From Rhizobium sp. Root1212 (GTDB lineage Bacteria > Pseudomonadota > Alphaproteobacteria > Rhizobiales > Rhizobiaceae), in the NCBI RefSeq assembly GCF_001424985.1, contig NZ_LMDA01000001.1, forward strand, positions 682,001 to 746,000: 64,000 nt of DNA. The letters are read 5' to 3'. Below, piece by piece: positions 20,366-29,471 of the stretch (positions are counted from its first letter, which is position 1; each line of letters starts with the position of its first letter). The translations under genes and the position numbers were made by a program. Under the pieces are notes generated by a model that did not search any database, was not told where the DNA came from, and saw nothing but the letters and a program-made list of their open reading frames with translations.

Positions 20366-20451
20366 ATGCCGCACCATCCGTGGTCCCTCTCCCTCGTGGG
20401 GAGGAACCTGAAAAGCTCAATTCAACAACCCCCGAAAAGAGGAGAAATGCC

Positions 20452-20691
20452 ATGACAGTCCAGACCCGCGTCAAGGAACGAGCCGAAGAACAGGCATCCG
20501 CCATGACCCCCGATCAGCAGGCCGCTATCCGCTCCGTTGCCAACGACCTGCACCGGCTGAACCACGCCGTGATGAAGGCGGTCGAGGCCGGGGTTTCCGT
20601 CGAACTCGTCCGCTCCGCCCGCCACCATGGCGGCGCCGGAAACTGGGGCGACCTGCTGATCCCGGTCATCGTGACGCAGAGTCGGGGCTGA
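20452..20691 (+). CDS. Small conserved-looking protein downstream of aceA
   Basis: This 79-residue polypeptide has no signal peptide or membrane segment. It starts MTVQTRVKERAEEQASAM, with a good ribosome site (AGAGGAGAA, 5 bases before the ATG). The N-terminal half is predicted helix; the C-terminal half is glycine-rich (HHGGAGNWGDLLIPVIV). It lies on the aceA strand and is closed by a strong terminator 22 bases later, which supports it as a real gene. I do not recognise a function. Context suggests expression with isocitrate lyase. Confidence 0.7.
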   Translation: MTVQTRVKERAEEQASAMTPDQQAAIRSVANDLHRLNHAVMKAVEAGVSVELVRSARHHGGAGNWGDLLIPVIVTQSRG

Positions 20692-20712
20692 CCCTCGGTC
20701 CCTCTTCCTCCA

Positions 20713-20753
20713 GCAAAGCCCCCGGTGCCCTGCCGCCGGGGGTTTTGCTTTTT
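20713..20753 (+). terminator. Rho-independent terminator of the aceA unit
   Basis: GCAAAGCCCCCGG pairs with CCGGGGGTTTTGC (one G-T pair, 10-base loop) and is followed by TTTTT. Its end touches the stop codon of the convergent LysR gene, so it may also act from that side. Confidence 0.85.
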
Positions 20754-21619
20754 CAGAGCGCCCGGCTCGGGCGTTTTCCGGCGAAGATATCGGCGTGGCT
20801 TTTCAGAAGCCTGGTCATGCGATCGGCCACCGTGCGGATATCGCGGCGGTGGCGGTCGTCATTGTTCATGACGATCCATTGCCGGTGGGAGAGCGCCGGG
20901 ATTTCCTCGCCCGCCCGCTCCAGCTCCGGGTCGAGATCGCCGACGAAGCAGGGCAAGACCCCCTGCCCGGCACCGGCGCGGATGAGGTCTAGCAACGAAC
21001 GCGGTCGGGTGGCGGAGACGACGATGCGGTCTGCGGCGTTCTGGTGCGGCCAGCGCAGATAGGTCGAGATCGCCTCCTCCTCGCTGACGGCGACGATGCC
21101 GTCCCGCGGCATGTTGCGGCGGCGGTAGAGTGCATAGGCCACGAGGCCGACCGGGCGTGCTGCGAGATTGGGTTCCTCCGGCTCGAAGGCGCGGATGCCG
21201 ATATCGACCTCGCGATAGGCGAGATTGGCGCGGCTTTCACCGATGCGCAGGTCGATGCGGAACGGATCGCGCTCGTTGCGGATCGCGGCGAAGTTTTCCG
21301 ACAGCAGCCATGCAATCCAGGTGCCGGCGGCGATCCTGACCGTCGTCTGCCCCTCGGCCTCGCGGTGCCAGTGGTCGAGCTTGCGGGCCGCCGCCTCCAT
21401 CTCCTGTAACTGGTCGAACAGGGCGCGGCCATCGGCCGTCAGCGCATAGCCGGTCTGGCTGCGCAGGAACAGCGAACGGCCGGTCTTCTCCTCCAGTTCC
21501 AGCATGCGGCGGCCTATGGTGGCGGGGCTGAGCCCCGTCGCCTGTGCCGCCCCCGTCAGCCCGTTGGTGCGGGCGACGACGAGGAAAGCCTTGTAGATGT
21601 CCCAATCGATGTCTTTCAT
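20753..21619 (-). CDS. LysR-family transcriptional regulator
   Basis: This 288-residue regulator has an N-terminal winged helix-turn-helix (residues 5-62, with LTGAAQATGLSPATIGRRML) and a C-terminal substrate-binding-like domain from about residue 90 (TVRIAAGTWIAWLLSENF). The length is normal. The likely ligand is unknown. It is divergent from a small 49-codon gene, and LysR proteins often control the divergent neighbour. The 118-base gap between them is AT-rich near the LysR start. Confidence 0.85.
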   Translation of the reverse strand: MKDIDWDIYKAFLVVARTNGLTGAAQATGLSPATIGRRMLELEEKTGRSLFLRSQTGYALTADGRALFDQLQEMEAAARKLDHWHREAEGQTTVRIAAGTWIAWLLSENFAAIRNERDPFRIDLRIGESRANLAYREVDIGIRAFEPEEPNLAARPVGLVAYALYRRRNMPRDGIVAVSEEEAISTYLRWPHQNAADRIVVSATRPRSLLDLIRAGAGQGVLPCFVGDLDPELERAGEEIPALSHRQWIVMNNDDRHRRDIRTVADRMTRLLKSHADIFAGKRPSRAL

Positions 21620-21737
21620 AATTGAAAAATAGTATCTGATTTATTGCGTATGTAAATCAAAAATAGCTCGATACCTTTTCAGCGTTCTCAAGAGCTTTCC
21701 GTCCGCGGAAAGCGGCCGAATGCGAAAGGAAAAAGCG

Positions 21738-21887
21738 ATGAACGACATGATCGCAATGGCTGTGATGACTGACCAGATTGCCCGGCACTACGAAATGCGC
21801 CGTCAGCGTTGCGCCGAGCCGGAGGCGCGGGGTATCCGCTTCAAGCGCAAACTGCGCCGGCTTGCCGTCCTCTTCACTCGCCCCTGA
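21738..21887 (+). CDS. Small basic protein, 49 residues
   Basis: An ATG preceded by AAAGGAAAAAGCG opens a 49-residue frame starting MNDMIAMAVMTDQIARHYEM and ending in a cluster of arginines and lysines (FKRKLRRLAVLFTRP). It is divergent from the LysR gene and is followed 5 bases later by a perfect stem-loop. That combination (ribosome site, own promoter region, terminator) supports expression. The arginine-rich tail resembles short DUF1127-type proteins of rhizobia, but the match is by impression only. Confidence 0.5.
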   Translation: MNDMIAMAVMTDQIARHYEMRRQRCAEPEARGIRFKRKLRRLAVLFTRP

Positions 21888-21892
21888 AATGC

Positions 21893-21920
21893 AAATGCCC
21901 GGCACGATGGCCGGGCATTT
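21893..21920. terminator. Bidirectional hairpin between the small gene and the chemoreceptor
   Basis: AAATGCCCGGC and GCCGGGCATTT form a perfect 11-base-pair stem with a 6-base loop. It closes the small plus-strand gene and lies 21 bases after the stop of the minus-strand chemoreceptor gene. The flanking T-runs are only 3-4 bases. Confidence 0.65.
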
Positions 21921-21941
21921 TCGTGAATGAATGCAGACTTC

Positions 21942-24470
21942 TCAGGCGGCGCGGGTGTACCCCTGCGAGGCGCCTTCCGGCTCCAGCCGGAACTGCTCCA
22001 CCAGCATCATCAGCGTATCGGCCTGATTGGCAAGCGAGCGGCAGGCATTGGTCTGCTGGTCGACCATGGTGGCGTTCTGCTGGGTCATCTGGTCCATCTG
22101 GTTGACGGAGCCGTTGACTTCGGCAAGCGCCGCCGCCTGATCGCGGCTGGCGGTGGCCATCATCTCCACATGGTGGCTGACGGTGACGATCTGCTGGCTG
22201 ATCGAGGCGAGGACGGCGCCCGTCTCCTGCACCAGATGCGAACCGGCGCTGACCTCCTGCGTCGATTTCTCGATCAGCCCCTTGATCTCGCGGGCGGCGG
22301 CGGCCGAACGCTGGGCGAGTTCACGCACTTCCTGCGCCACGACGGCAAAACCCTTGCCCGCTTCGCCGGCCCGCGCGGCCTCGATGCCGGCATTGAGCGC
22401 AAGCAGGTTTGTCTGGAAGGCGATGTCGTCGATCACCTCGATGATCTGCTCGATCTGGCGCGATGCGCCTTCGATGCGGCCCATGGCCTCAATGGCATTG
22501 CCGACGACGGCTGCGGAACTGTCGGCACTGCGCTTCGTCTGGACGACGACCGTGTTGGCCTCATGGGCGCGCTCGGCGGACGAACGGACCGTGGTGGTGA
22601 TCTGGTCGACGGCGGCGGCGGTTTCCTCCAGCGAAGCGGCCTGCTGCTCCGTGCGTTTGGAGAGTTGGTCGGCAGAGTGGCGCATTTCGCCGCCGCTGCG
22701 CTGGATCGACATCGCATTGCCGCGGATCTGGCCGAGCGTGTCCTGCAGACGGGTCAGCGAGACGTTGAAATCCTGACGCAACTGTTCGAGGCGGCCGGTG
22801 AACGGGGTTTCGATCTGGCGCGACAGGTCACCGGCGGCAAGGCGGCCGAGGCCCGCTGCCAGCGCATTGACGGCGAAGTCGATCTGGCGATCGGTTTCGC
22901 GTTTTTCGGCATCGTTGCGCGAGCGTTCGGCTTCGGCAGCGGTGCGTTGCTCCTCGCTCTCGGCCTCGATGCGGATTTTCGAAAGCGCATTTTCCTTGAA
23001 GATGCCGAGTGCACGGGCCATGTCGCCGATTTCGTCGCGGCGGGCTTCGCCGGAGATATTGGTATCGACGAAACCATCGGCCAGCTTGCGCATCGCCGTT
23101 GTGATCTGGCCGATCGGGCCTTTCAGCGTCAGCACCAGCGCGCCGCCGGCAACGAGCGCGATGACGATGCCGAGCACGGTTGCGAGCACCGAGACCTGAT
23201 TGGCCTTGTCGCGCTCGACACCGGCGCTATTCTTCTGCTCTTCGGCGAAATCGCTGAGCTGGTTCCAGATCAGGTCGATGGCGGTGCCGGCCTCGGTAAA
23301 CTGCTGCGACCGCTTGGCGCTGGTATCGACCAGAGCGGCGCTGTCGTCTTCCATTTTCTTCAAGGCCGGCACGAGGGCGTCGGCCACCTCATCGAAGAAG
23401 GTAAGGCCGCTGGCGCTGCCGCGAAGAGCCTGCATGTCGCTTTGGACGATGGCGATTTCGCTCAGCAGCCTCTTGCGGTTGTCATCGGAAGTGACGCCGA
23501 GGAAACGGGCGGACGCGATCTGGATCGCATAGATGGAGTTCACCAGCTTGCGGGTAGCAAGCAGGATCGCCTCGGAGCGGATGATCGGCTCGTCGAGTTC
23601 GCCGAAGATGCGGGTGGCTTCGCGCATCTTTTCACCGGCGGCACCCGAAAGCTGGATCGACACCTGGCGGAAGCGCGAGACGCGGCGGGTGATTTCCGGC
23701 ACGGTGATATCAGCCGGGTCGGTGGAGGAGAGGTAACCGGAAAGCTCGGTCGCCGTCTTCTTGATGGTTTCGGCAACGACCTTCTGCGATTTCGGTAGCA
23801 CGGTCGCAATCGAGCGCTCGGTCTTGTTGATCTGGGGGAAACGCTCCTTGACCAGTTTCAGCTGGTCTTCCGGCGTCGCCGCCCGCGAATAGTCGGAGCC
23901 GAAATCGGCGAAGAACTTGCTGGCGACGGTCAGCCGATCGGCTTCGCGCAACATGCTCTTGGCGGTGTTCTCGTCCTGACGGACGGCGCGCTGCATCTTG
24001 GTGGCTTCCTCAAGGATTTTCACCTGCTCACCGGCGAGGAAATTGAGGTTCTTGCCCATGGCCTCGCGCAAGGCGACTTCGCCGACATAAAGCTGCCAGA
24101 GGCCGTCGATGCGAGCTTCCACATCCTGGGTCCTGGCCTGCGCATCGACAAGCTTGGTCTTGTCGGCATGAGCGTCGAGGCCGTCGACGGTATCGGCCAG
24201 CACTTCCTTCTGGGCGGAAAGCTTGGTGTAGACGCCGTCGCGGTTTTCCTCCGTCGTGTGCTGGAGAAACTGGCTCATGCCGGCGTAGACGTCCTTGAAG
24301 CCGTTCAGGGATTGCAGGACGCTGTTGGAAATTTCCATACGGCCCTGCAGCAATCCCGACGCATAAAGACCGGTGATGCCGACGGCACAGATGCTGACGA
24401 CGAAGGGCAGGATGAACAAAAGCACCTTCGTCTGGATTTTGAAGCGGGCAAGAATTCTGTCGATGAACAT
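21942..24470 (-). CDS. mcpZ: Methyl-accepting chemotaxis protein (McpZ-like)
   Basis: This 842-residue chemoreceptor has a membrane segment at about residues 15-38, then an unusually long periplasmic domain (about 375 residues, almost all helical), then a second membrane segment near 415-440 and a HAMP domain ([17 protein letters not shown]). The cytoplasmic hairpin has the conserved tip [25 protein letters not shown] around residue 680. The C-terminus ([13 protein letters not shown]) has no CheR/CheB tether pentapeptide. Its size and the neighbourhood (aceA on one side, a GlnA-like gene on the other) fit S. meliloti mcpZ. The ligand is unknown. Confidence 0.88.
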   Translation of the reverse strand: MFIDRILARFKIQTKVLLFILPFVVSICAVGITGLYASGLLQGRMEISNSVLQSLNGFKDVYAGMSQFLQHTTEENRDGVYTKLSAQKEVLADTVDGLDAHADKTKLVDAQARTQDVEARIDGLWQLYVGEVALREAMGKNLNFLAGEQVKILEEATKMQRAVRQDENTAKSMLREADRLTVASKFFADFGSDYSRAATPEDQLKLVKERFPQINKTERSIATVLPKSQKVVAETIKKTATELSGYLSSTDPADITVPEITRRVSRFRQVSIQLSGAAGEKMREATRIFGELDEPIIRSEAILLATRKLVNSIYAIQIASARFLGVTSDDNRKRLLSEIAIVQSDMQALRGSASGLTFFDEVADALVPALKKMEDDSAALVDTSAKRSQQFTEAGTAIDLIWNQLSDFAEEQKNSAGVERDKANQVSVLATVLGIVIALVAGGALVLTLKGPIGQITTAMRKLADGFVDTNISGEARRDEIGDMARALGIFKENALSKIRIEAESEEQRTAAEAERSRNDAEKRETDRQIDFAVNALAAGLGRLAAGDLSRQIETPFTGRLEQLRQDFNVSLTRLQDTLGQIRGNAMSIQRSGGEMRHSADQLSKRTEQQAASLEETAAAVDQITTTVRSSAERAHEANTVVVQTKRSADSSAAVVGNAIEAMGRIEGASRQIEQIIEVIDDIAFQTNLLALNAGIEAARAGEAGKGFAVVAQEVRELAQRSAAAAREIKGLIEKSTQEVSAGSHLVQETGAVLASISQQIVTVSHHVEMMATASRDQAAALAEVNGSVNQMDQMTQQNATMVDQQTNACRSLANQADTLMMLVEQFRLEPEGASQGYTRAA

Positions 24471-24782
24471 GGCACACCCTGGCTTTCAGCCTGCACCCGC
24501 CCCTCCCCGATCCTCTTTGGGATCTTCCTACGGTGGCTGGCAAACTGGTGATTTGAACACGAACATGCGGGGAATAGCCGCCAGTCTGCCGGGGCACTCA
24601 TTGCTATGCGGCGCAACCTTCGGGTTGCCCGCCGTTGCAGACTCCTGATGAAGCCAGTTTTTAACGACAAGGATTAATTTTAAATAAAAAGTACGATTAA
24701 ATCGTTTGATGCCGCGTTTCAGCGGCAAAAGCCGGGTAAACAAAGGCCGCGGGGACTGCCGGCCGAGCCGGAACAGGCGCTT
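24471..24782. promoter_or_regulatory. Leader and promoter region of the chemoreceptor gene
   Basis: No gene can be supported in this 312-base gap. It contains GCAACC-TTCG-GGTTGC at 24613-24628, a 6-base-pair stem with the very stable TTCG tetraloop, and an AT-rich tract near 24670-24710 that probably carries the promoter. Both lie upstream of the minus-strand start at 24470. Confidence 0.4.
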
Positions 24783-24920
24783 TTAAAGCGCCGAGAAAGC
24801 GGCAAGGGCAAGAACGGCGAAGGCAGCGAGAAGCGATGCCGTGGCGATCACGACGTTTGCGGTCTTGTCCTCTGCCTTGGCGATGGCGATCGCACGGGCT
24901 TTGCGGCGGTTCTCGGTCAT
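24783..24920 (-). CDS. Small single-pass membrane protein, 45 residues
   Basis: The frame reads MTENRRKARAIAIAKAEDKT and then about 22 hydrophobic residues (VVIATASLLAAFAVLALAAF). AAAGGAT lies 9 bases before ATG 24920. A basic, helical N-terminus followed by one C-terminal membrane helix is a common form of small regulatory membrane proteins. The stop codon overlaps a GGCGC...GCGCC stem (24776-24792), which could end the transcript. No homologue is recalled. Confidence 0.5.
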   Translation of the reverse strand: MTENRRKARAIAIAKAEDKTANVVIATASLLAAFAVLALAAFSAL

Positions 24921-25109
24921 CACGTCAGATCCTTTCGCATCAAAAGCAACAATAGACCCGGTCGATCCGGTTGGCCAGCCCACATCATGTAAAGATCGGC
25001 AGAGGAGAAGAATGTTTTCCTCTTACCCCTGTAAAGGGCCGGCCGATCCTGCCGGTCAAAGACGACGTTCCGGCATATCCCTTAACAACGGCTGAAGATG
25101 CCGGCTTTT

Positions 25110-26300
25110 TCAGGCGGCTTGCCCGGCAGCAAAGCCGGATGCCCAGGCCCACTGGAAATTATAGCCGCCGAGCCAGCCGGTGACATCGACGCATTCACCT
25201 ATGAAGTAAAGCCCCGCGACGGTGCGCGCCTGCATCGTGCGGGAATCGAGGCCGAACGTATCGACGCCGCCGAGCGTCACTTCCGCTGTGCGGTAGCCTT
25301 CGGAGCCGGCTGGCTTGATGCGCCAGTCCGTGAGGCCACTACAGAAGGCGTCGATGGCCTTGTCGGAGAGATCGGCGAGCGTCTTTGCAGAAAGCCCGGC
25401 GTTTTCGACGAAGAACTGGGCGAGCCGCTTCGGCAGATGTTCGGCAAGCACGGTCTGCAGTGCCTGTTTGCCCTGCCCGCGGCGGGCATCCTTGAGCGTC
25501 TGGGCGATATCCGTGCCGGGCAGAAGCCGGATGCCGATCTCGCCGCCCTCGCGCCAATAGGAGGATATCTGCAGGATGGAAGGGCCGCTCAAGCCGCGAT
25601 GGGTGATGAGCAGAGCCTCATCGAAAGCGGTCTTGCCGACGCTGGCGCGTGCCTCGACGGCAACGCCCGAGAGGGAGCCAAGCCGTTCGAGTTCGGCGGG
25701 ATCGAGCGTCAGCGGCACGAGGCCCGGCCGGGTCTCGATAAGGGAGAGGCCGAACTGCTCGGCGACCTTATAGGCAAAACCGGTGGCGCCCATCTTCGGG
25801 ATCGACTTGCCGCCGGTCGCGATGACCAGCGAGGTGCAATCGATGCGGGCGCCGGAGGTGGCGATGCGAAAGCCGCCCAAGCTCTTCTCTACCGCCTCGA
25901 TCGATGTCGAGAGGCGCAGCACGGCGCCCGCCGCCTTCATCTCCGTCAGCAGCATGCGGATGATGTCCTTGGCGCTGTCGTCGCAAAACAACTGGCCGAG
26001 CGTCTTTTCATGCCAGGCGATGTTGTGACGCTCGACGAGGCCCAAAAAATCCTGCGGCGTGTAGCGGGCGAGCGCCGACTTGCAGAAATGCGGATTGGAC
26101 GACAAAAAAGCCTTCGGCCCGGCATGGATGTTGGTAAAGTTGCAGCGGCCGCCGCCGGAGATGCGGATCTTTTCGCCCGGTGCCTTCGCATGGTCGAGCA
26201 CGATCACCCGGCGGCCACGCTTGCCCGCTTCGATCGCGCACATCATGCCCGCCGCACCCGCGCCGATTATCGCCACATCGTAATTTTCGTTCACCGCCAC
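25110..26300 (-). CDS. HI0933/YhiN-family flavoprotein
   Basis: This 396-residue FAD-dependent protein has the dinucleotide motif IIGAGAAG near residue 11, then the family marker KIRISGGGRCNFTN (residues 44-57). The mid-chain block LVIATGGKSIPKMGATG and the C-terminal FAD motif GLYFIGECVDVTGWLGGYNFQWA are also present. These define the HI0933/YhiN (BaiN-like) family, whose enzymes reduce C=C bonds or have unknown substrates. No membrane segment is present. It stands alone between the small membrane protein and the divergent GlnA-like gene; the start gap of 150 bases holds both promoters. Confidence 0.88.
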   Translation of the reverse strand: MAVNENYDVAIIGAGAAGMMCAIEAGKRGRRVIVLDHAKAPGEKIRISGGGRCNFTNIHAGPKAFLSSNPHFCKSALARYTPQDFLGLVERHNIAWHEKTLGQLFCDDSAKDIIRMLLTEMKAAGAVLRLSTSIEAVEKSLGGFRIATSGARIDCTSLVIATGGKSIPKMGATGFAYKVAEQFGLSLIETRPGLVPLTLDPAELERLGSLSGVAVEARASVGKTAFDEALLITHRGLSGPSILQISSYWREGGEIGIRLLPGTDIAQTLKDARRGQGKQALQTVLAEHLPKRLAQFFVENAGLSAKTLADLSDKAIDAFCSGLTDWRIKPAGSEGYRTAEVTLGGVDTFGLDSRTMQARTVAGLYFIGECVDVTGWLGGYNFQWAWASGFAAGQAA

Positions 26301-26450
26301 ACCCCGTTTTCCCTTCCTTCGACGTCCAGCCCACGAAAGTCAATCCGGCGGAAAAATGCGCAAAAAGCCCCTCCGGGGACCCGGAAGCCCCCCTAGCCAA
26401 TTGCCAAACTCCGGCTATGATGCCGTATCCGAACCCAAACCCGGTGATTT

Positions 26451-27887
26451 ATGCCCGCTACGAGAAACCTCGCCCGTCAGACAGAAAAGCATGTAAAGAC
26501 TTCGAAAATACCCGCAGCCCTGCAATCCCCCCGAGGGGTCAAGACCTGGAAGGAAGCCGTCGACTGGCTGAAAATCCGAGGCATTGAAGACATCGAATGC
26601 ATCACCCCCGATATTGCCGGCGTGCCGCGCGGCAAGATGATGCCCTCCTCGAAATTCACTTCCAACACATCGCTTGCCCTGCCGTCGGCGATCTATCGCC
26701 ACACGATTTCCGGCGAGTATCCCGAAGAAACCGGCAACTTCCGCTATGACAGCCGCGACAGCGACATCAAGCTGGTGCCCGACCTTTCCACCCTCTCCAT
26801 CGTTCCCTGGGAAACCGACCCGACGGCGCAGGTGATTTGCGACATCGCGGGTTCATCAGGCGAAAACGTGCCCTATACGCCGCGCAACGTGCTGAAGCAT
26901 GTGCTCGATCTCTACCAGCAGCGCGGCTGGAAGCCGGTGGTGGCGCCGGAAATCGAATTCTACCTCGTCGCCAAGAACGACGACCCGGACTATCCGCTGC
27001 GCCCGCCGACAGGTCGCTCCGGCCGCTCCATTCAAGGGGGCCAGGCCTATTCGATCGCCGGCGTCAACGAATTCGACGAACTGATCGACGACATCTACCA
27101 CTTCTCCGAAAAGCAGGGGCTGGAGATCGACACGCTGATCCATGAAGAGGGTCCGGCGCAGCTCGAAATCAACCTGCGCCATGGCGATCCGATCGAGCTT
27201 GCCGACCAGGTGTTCCTGTTCAAGCGCACGATCCGCGAAGCGGCGCTGAAGCACGGCATCTATGCCACCTTCATGGCCAAGCCGATGCAGGGGCAGCCGG
27301 GTTCGGCCATGCACATCCACCAGTCGGTGGTGGAGATCAACACCGGTCGCAACCTGTTTTCCAATGCCGACGGCTCGGCCTCGAAGGAGTTCTTCTCCTT
27401 CATCGGCGGCATGCAGAAATACGTGCCGAAGGCGCTGTCGATGATGGCGCCCTACGTGAACTCCTATCGCCGCCTGACGCCGGATATGTCGGCGCCGGTC
27501 AACAACGCCTGGGGCTACGACAACCGCACCACCGCCTTCCGCGTTCCGGTTTCGGAACCGGCAGCGCGGCGCGTCGAAAACCGGCTGCCAAGCTCGGATG
27601 CCAACCCCTATCTCGCCCTCGCCGCCTCTCTCGGCTGCGGCTATCTCGGAATTGTGCAGGGACTGGAGCCATCCGCCCCCTCCGACGACAATGTCAACGA
27701 AGGCGCGATCGAACTGCCGCGCGGCCTTCTTGAAGCCGTGTCGCTGCTGGAATCCGAGCCGTCCTTTGACGAGGTCTTCAGCGCCGAGTTCATCGCCATC
27801 TATGGCGGCGTGAAGCGCGGCGAGTTCGAGACCTTCATGCAGGTGATCAGCCCCTGGGAGCGGGAATACCTGCTGCTCAACGTCTGA
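26451..27887 (+). CDS. Glutamine synthetase family protein, PuuA-like gamma-glutamylpolyamine synthetase
   Basis: This 478-residue enzyme is of the glutamine synthetase fold. Metal and substrate blocks are visible: PEIEFYLV, the EGPAQLEINLRHGD region, GSAMHIHQSV and the arginine-rich RRVENRLPSSDANPYLALAA. It lacks the adenylylation tyrosine loop of GlnA. The partner immediately downstream (14-base gap) is a PuuB-like oxidase, so the pair most likely performs gamma-glutamylation of putrescine and oxidation of the product. The nearby potFGHI importer fits this substrate. The start ATG 26451 has no strong ribosome site, so the first ~20 residues are uncertain. Confidence 0.85.
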   Translation: MPATRNLARQTEKHVKTSKIPAALQSPRGVKTWKEAVDWLKIRGIEDIECITPDIAGVPRGKMMPSSKFTSNTSLALPSAIYRHTISGEYPEETGNFRYDSRDSDIKLVPDLSTLSIVPWETDPTAQVICDIAGSSGENVPYTPRNVLKHVLDLYQQRGWKPVVAPEIEFYLVAKNDDPDYPLRPPTGRSGRSIQGGQAYSIAGVNEFDELIDDIYHFSEKQGLEIDTLIHEEGPAQLEINLRHGDPIELADQVFLFKRTIREAALKHGIYATFMAKPMQGQPGSAMHIHQSVVEINTGRNLFSNADGSASKEFFSFIGGMQKYVPKALSMMAPYVNSYRRLTPDMSAPVNNAWGYDNRTTAFRVPVSEPAARRVENRLPSSDANPYLALAASLGCGYLGIVQGLEPSAPSDDNVNEGAIELPRGLLEAVSLLESEPSFDEVFSAEFIAIYGGVKRGEFETFMQVISPWEREYLLLNV

Positions 27888-27901
27888 CGGGAGGCTTATC
27901 C

Positions 27902-29188
27902 ATGGCATGGCAAAGCCCGATCTCGCCGGGGATTTCCTGGTATGAGGACGATGTTGCCGAGCGGCCGGACTATCCGGCGCTCAGCGGCTCCACCGAAACG
28001 GATGTCGCCATTATCGGCGGCGGCTTCACCGGCCTGCAGGCCGCCTACAATCTGGCGAAGAACGGCGTGCGCGTCACGCTGGTCGAAGCCTATCGCTTCG
28101 GCGACGGGGCTTCCGGCCGCAATGGCGGACAGCTCGGCACCGGTCAACGCTGGTGGCCGGAGGAGGCCGAATCCTCCCTCGGCTACGAGCGCTCCAAAGC
28201 GCTGTTCGACATGGCCGAGAATGCCAAGCGGCACCTGCTCGATTTCGCTGAAACCCATGGCATCGATATCGACTATTCGCCCGGCCAGCTTTCCGTCTGC
28301 CACAAGAAGGGGATGGAAAAATACTACCGGGCCAATGCCGAGATCGCCGCAAGCCGCTACGACTATCCGCATATCAGCTTCATGGACGGCAGGGAGACGG
28401 CCGAGCGGCTGGGCTCGACGCATTATCTTTTCGGCGTGCGCGATACAGGAACCGGCCATATCCAGCCGATGAAGCTGCTGGTCGGCCTTGCGAAACAGGC
28501 GCAGGCCGCAGGAGCTAATATCCATGAGCGCACCAAGGCGCTGAAGATCGACCGGCAGGGTGGCCGCATCGTCATCGAGACCGACCACGGCACCATCCGC
28601 GCCGACCGCGCGCTGATCGCCTGCAACGCCTATATCGGCAATCTCGAACCGATCACCGCCAATCACGTGATGCCGATCCGCTCCTTCATCGGCGCGACCC
28701 GGCCGCTCGACGATTTTCCGGCGGTGATTCCCAGCGGCGAATCGGTGGCGGATTCCCGTTTCGTCGTGCGCTATTTCCGCCGGCTGAAGAACGGCCGGCT
28801 GCTTTTCGGCGGACGCGAGGCCTATACGGCCGACAATCCGCGCGACATTTCAGACCATATCCGCCGGCAGATCGCCGAGATCTATCCGAACCTTGCCAAT
28901 ATCGAGATGACCCATTCCTGGGGCGGCTCGGTCGGCATCACCTTGCCGCGCGAGCCCTTCGTGCGCGAGGTCATGCCGGGGGTGACCTCCATCGGCGGTT
29001 ATTCGGGCCATGGGGTGATGCTGTCCAACTATTGCGGCAAGCTCTATGCCGATCTTGTTTCCGGCAAGACGACGGAACTCGAACTTTATCGCGAGCTGAA
29101 TATTCCGGGCTTTCCGGGCGGGCCGAAATTCCGCTCCGTGCTTCTGTTTTTCGCCCTCAGTTGGTATGCGTTGCGCGACAAATTCTGA
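27902..29188 (+). CDS. FAD-dependent oxidoreductase, PuuB-like gamma-glutamylputrescine oxidase
   Basis: This 428-residue amine-oxidase-type flavoprotein of the DAO family begins with the PuuB-like leader SPISPGISWYEDD and the FAD motif AIIGGGFTGLQAAYNL (about residues 38-53). GDGASGRNGGQLGTGQR follows, a DAO-family marker. The C-terminal flavin block MPGVTSIGGYSGHGVMLSNY is typical. It follows the GlnA-like gene by 14 bases with GGAGG before its start, so the two are one operon. Later steps (aldehyde dehydrogenase, gamma-glutamyl hydrolase) are not next to it. Confidence 0.87.
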   Translation: MAWQSPISPGISWYEDDVAERPDYPALSGSTETDVAIIGGGFTGLQAAYNLAKNGVRVTLVEAYRFGDGASGRNGGQLGTGQRWWPEEAESSLGYERSKALFDMAENAKRHLLDFAETHGIDIDYSPGQLSVCHKKGMEKYYRANAEIAASRYDYPHISFMDGRETAERLGSTHYLFGVRDTGTGHIQPMKLLVGLAKQAQAAGANIHERTKALKIDRQGGRIVIETDHGTIRADRALIACNAYIGNLEPITANHVMPIRSFIGATRPLDDFPAVIPSGESVADSRFVVRYFRRLKNGRLLFGGREAYTADNPRDISDHIRRQIAEIYPNLANIEMTHSWGGSVGITLPREPFVREVMPGVTSIGGYSGHGVMLSNYCGKLYADLVSGKTTELELYRELNIPGFPGGPKFRSVLLFFALSWYALRDKF

Positions 29189-29208
29189 CGGGACGGTCTT
29201 GCTCCGTC

Positions 29209-29319
29209 GCCCCCTCTCCCCGCCTGCGGGGAGAGGGTTAGGGTGAGGGGCAAACCTCATCCGTGAAGGCCCCTCATCCGCCCTGTCGGGCACCTTCTCC
29301 CCGCAAGCGGGGAGAAGGA
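29209..29319. repeat. RIME-type intergenic repeat
   Basis: This third copy contains CCCCCTCTCCCCGCCTGCGG, GGGTTAGGGTGAGGGGC, CCCCTCATCCGCCCTGTCGG and CCTTCTCCCCGCAAGCGG. The two large palindromes make a probable transcript end for the Puu-like pair. It lies about 140 bases before the zwf promoter region. Confidence 0.75.
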
Positions 29320-29471
29320 AGATGCCGCGCCTTTCGCCATCTGCGGTCAGCGTCTTTTTGCCGGCGGCAAAGGCAAAAACCGCCCGATCCGCATTTTATT
29401 GCGTCGCACACTAGCGCTTTTAAATCGATTAGATTATATAGCCCCCAGACGAACAGAGATTGGGAAACCCC

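Noticed and set aside
21927-23798. A 623-codon frame opposite the chemoreceptor gene
   Set aside because: It begins inside the terminator stem and mirrors the chemoreceptor's coding frame.
25000-25109. Terminator for the flavoprotein gene
   Set aside because: CCGGCAT and ATGCCGG can pair, but the loop is over 20 bases and the T-run is on the wrong strand for that gene.
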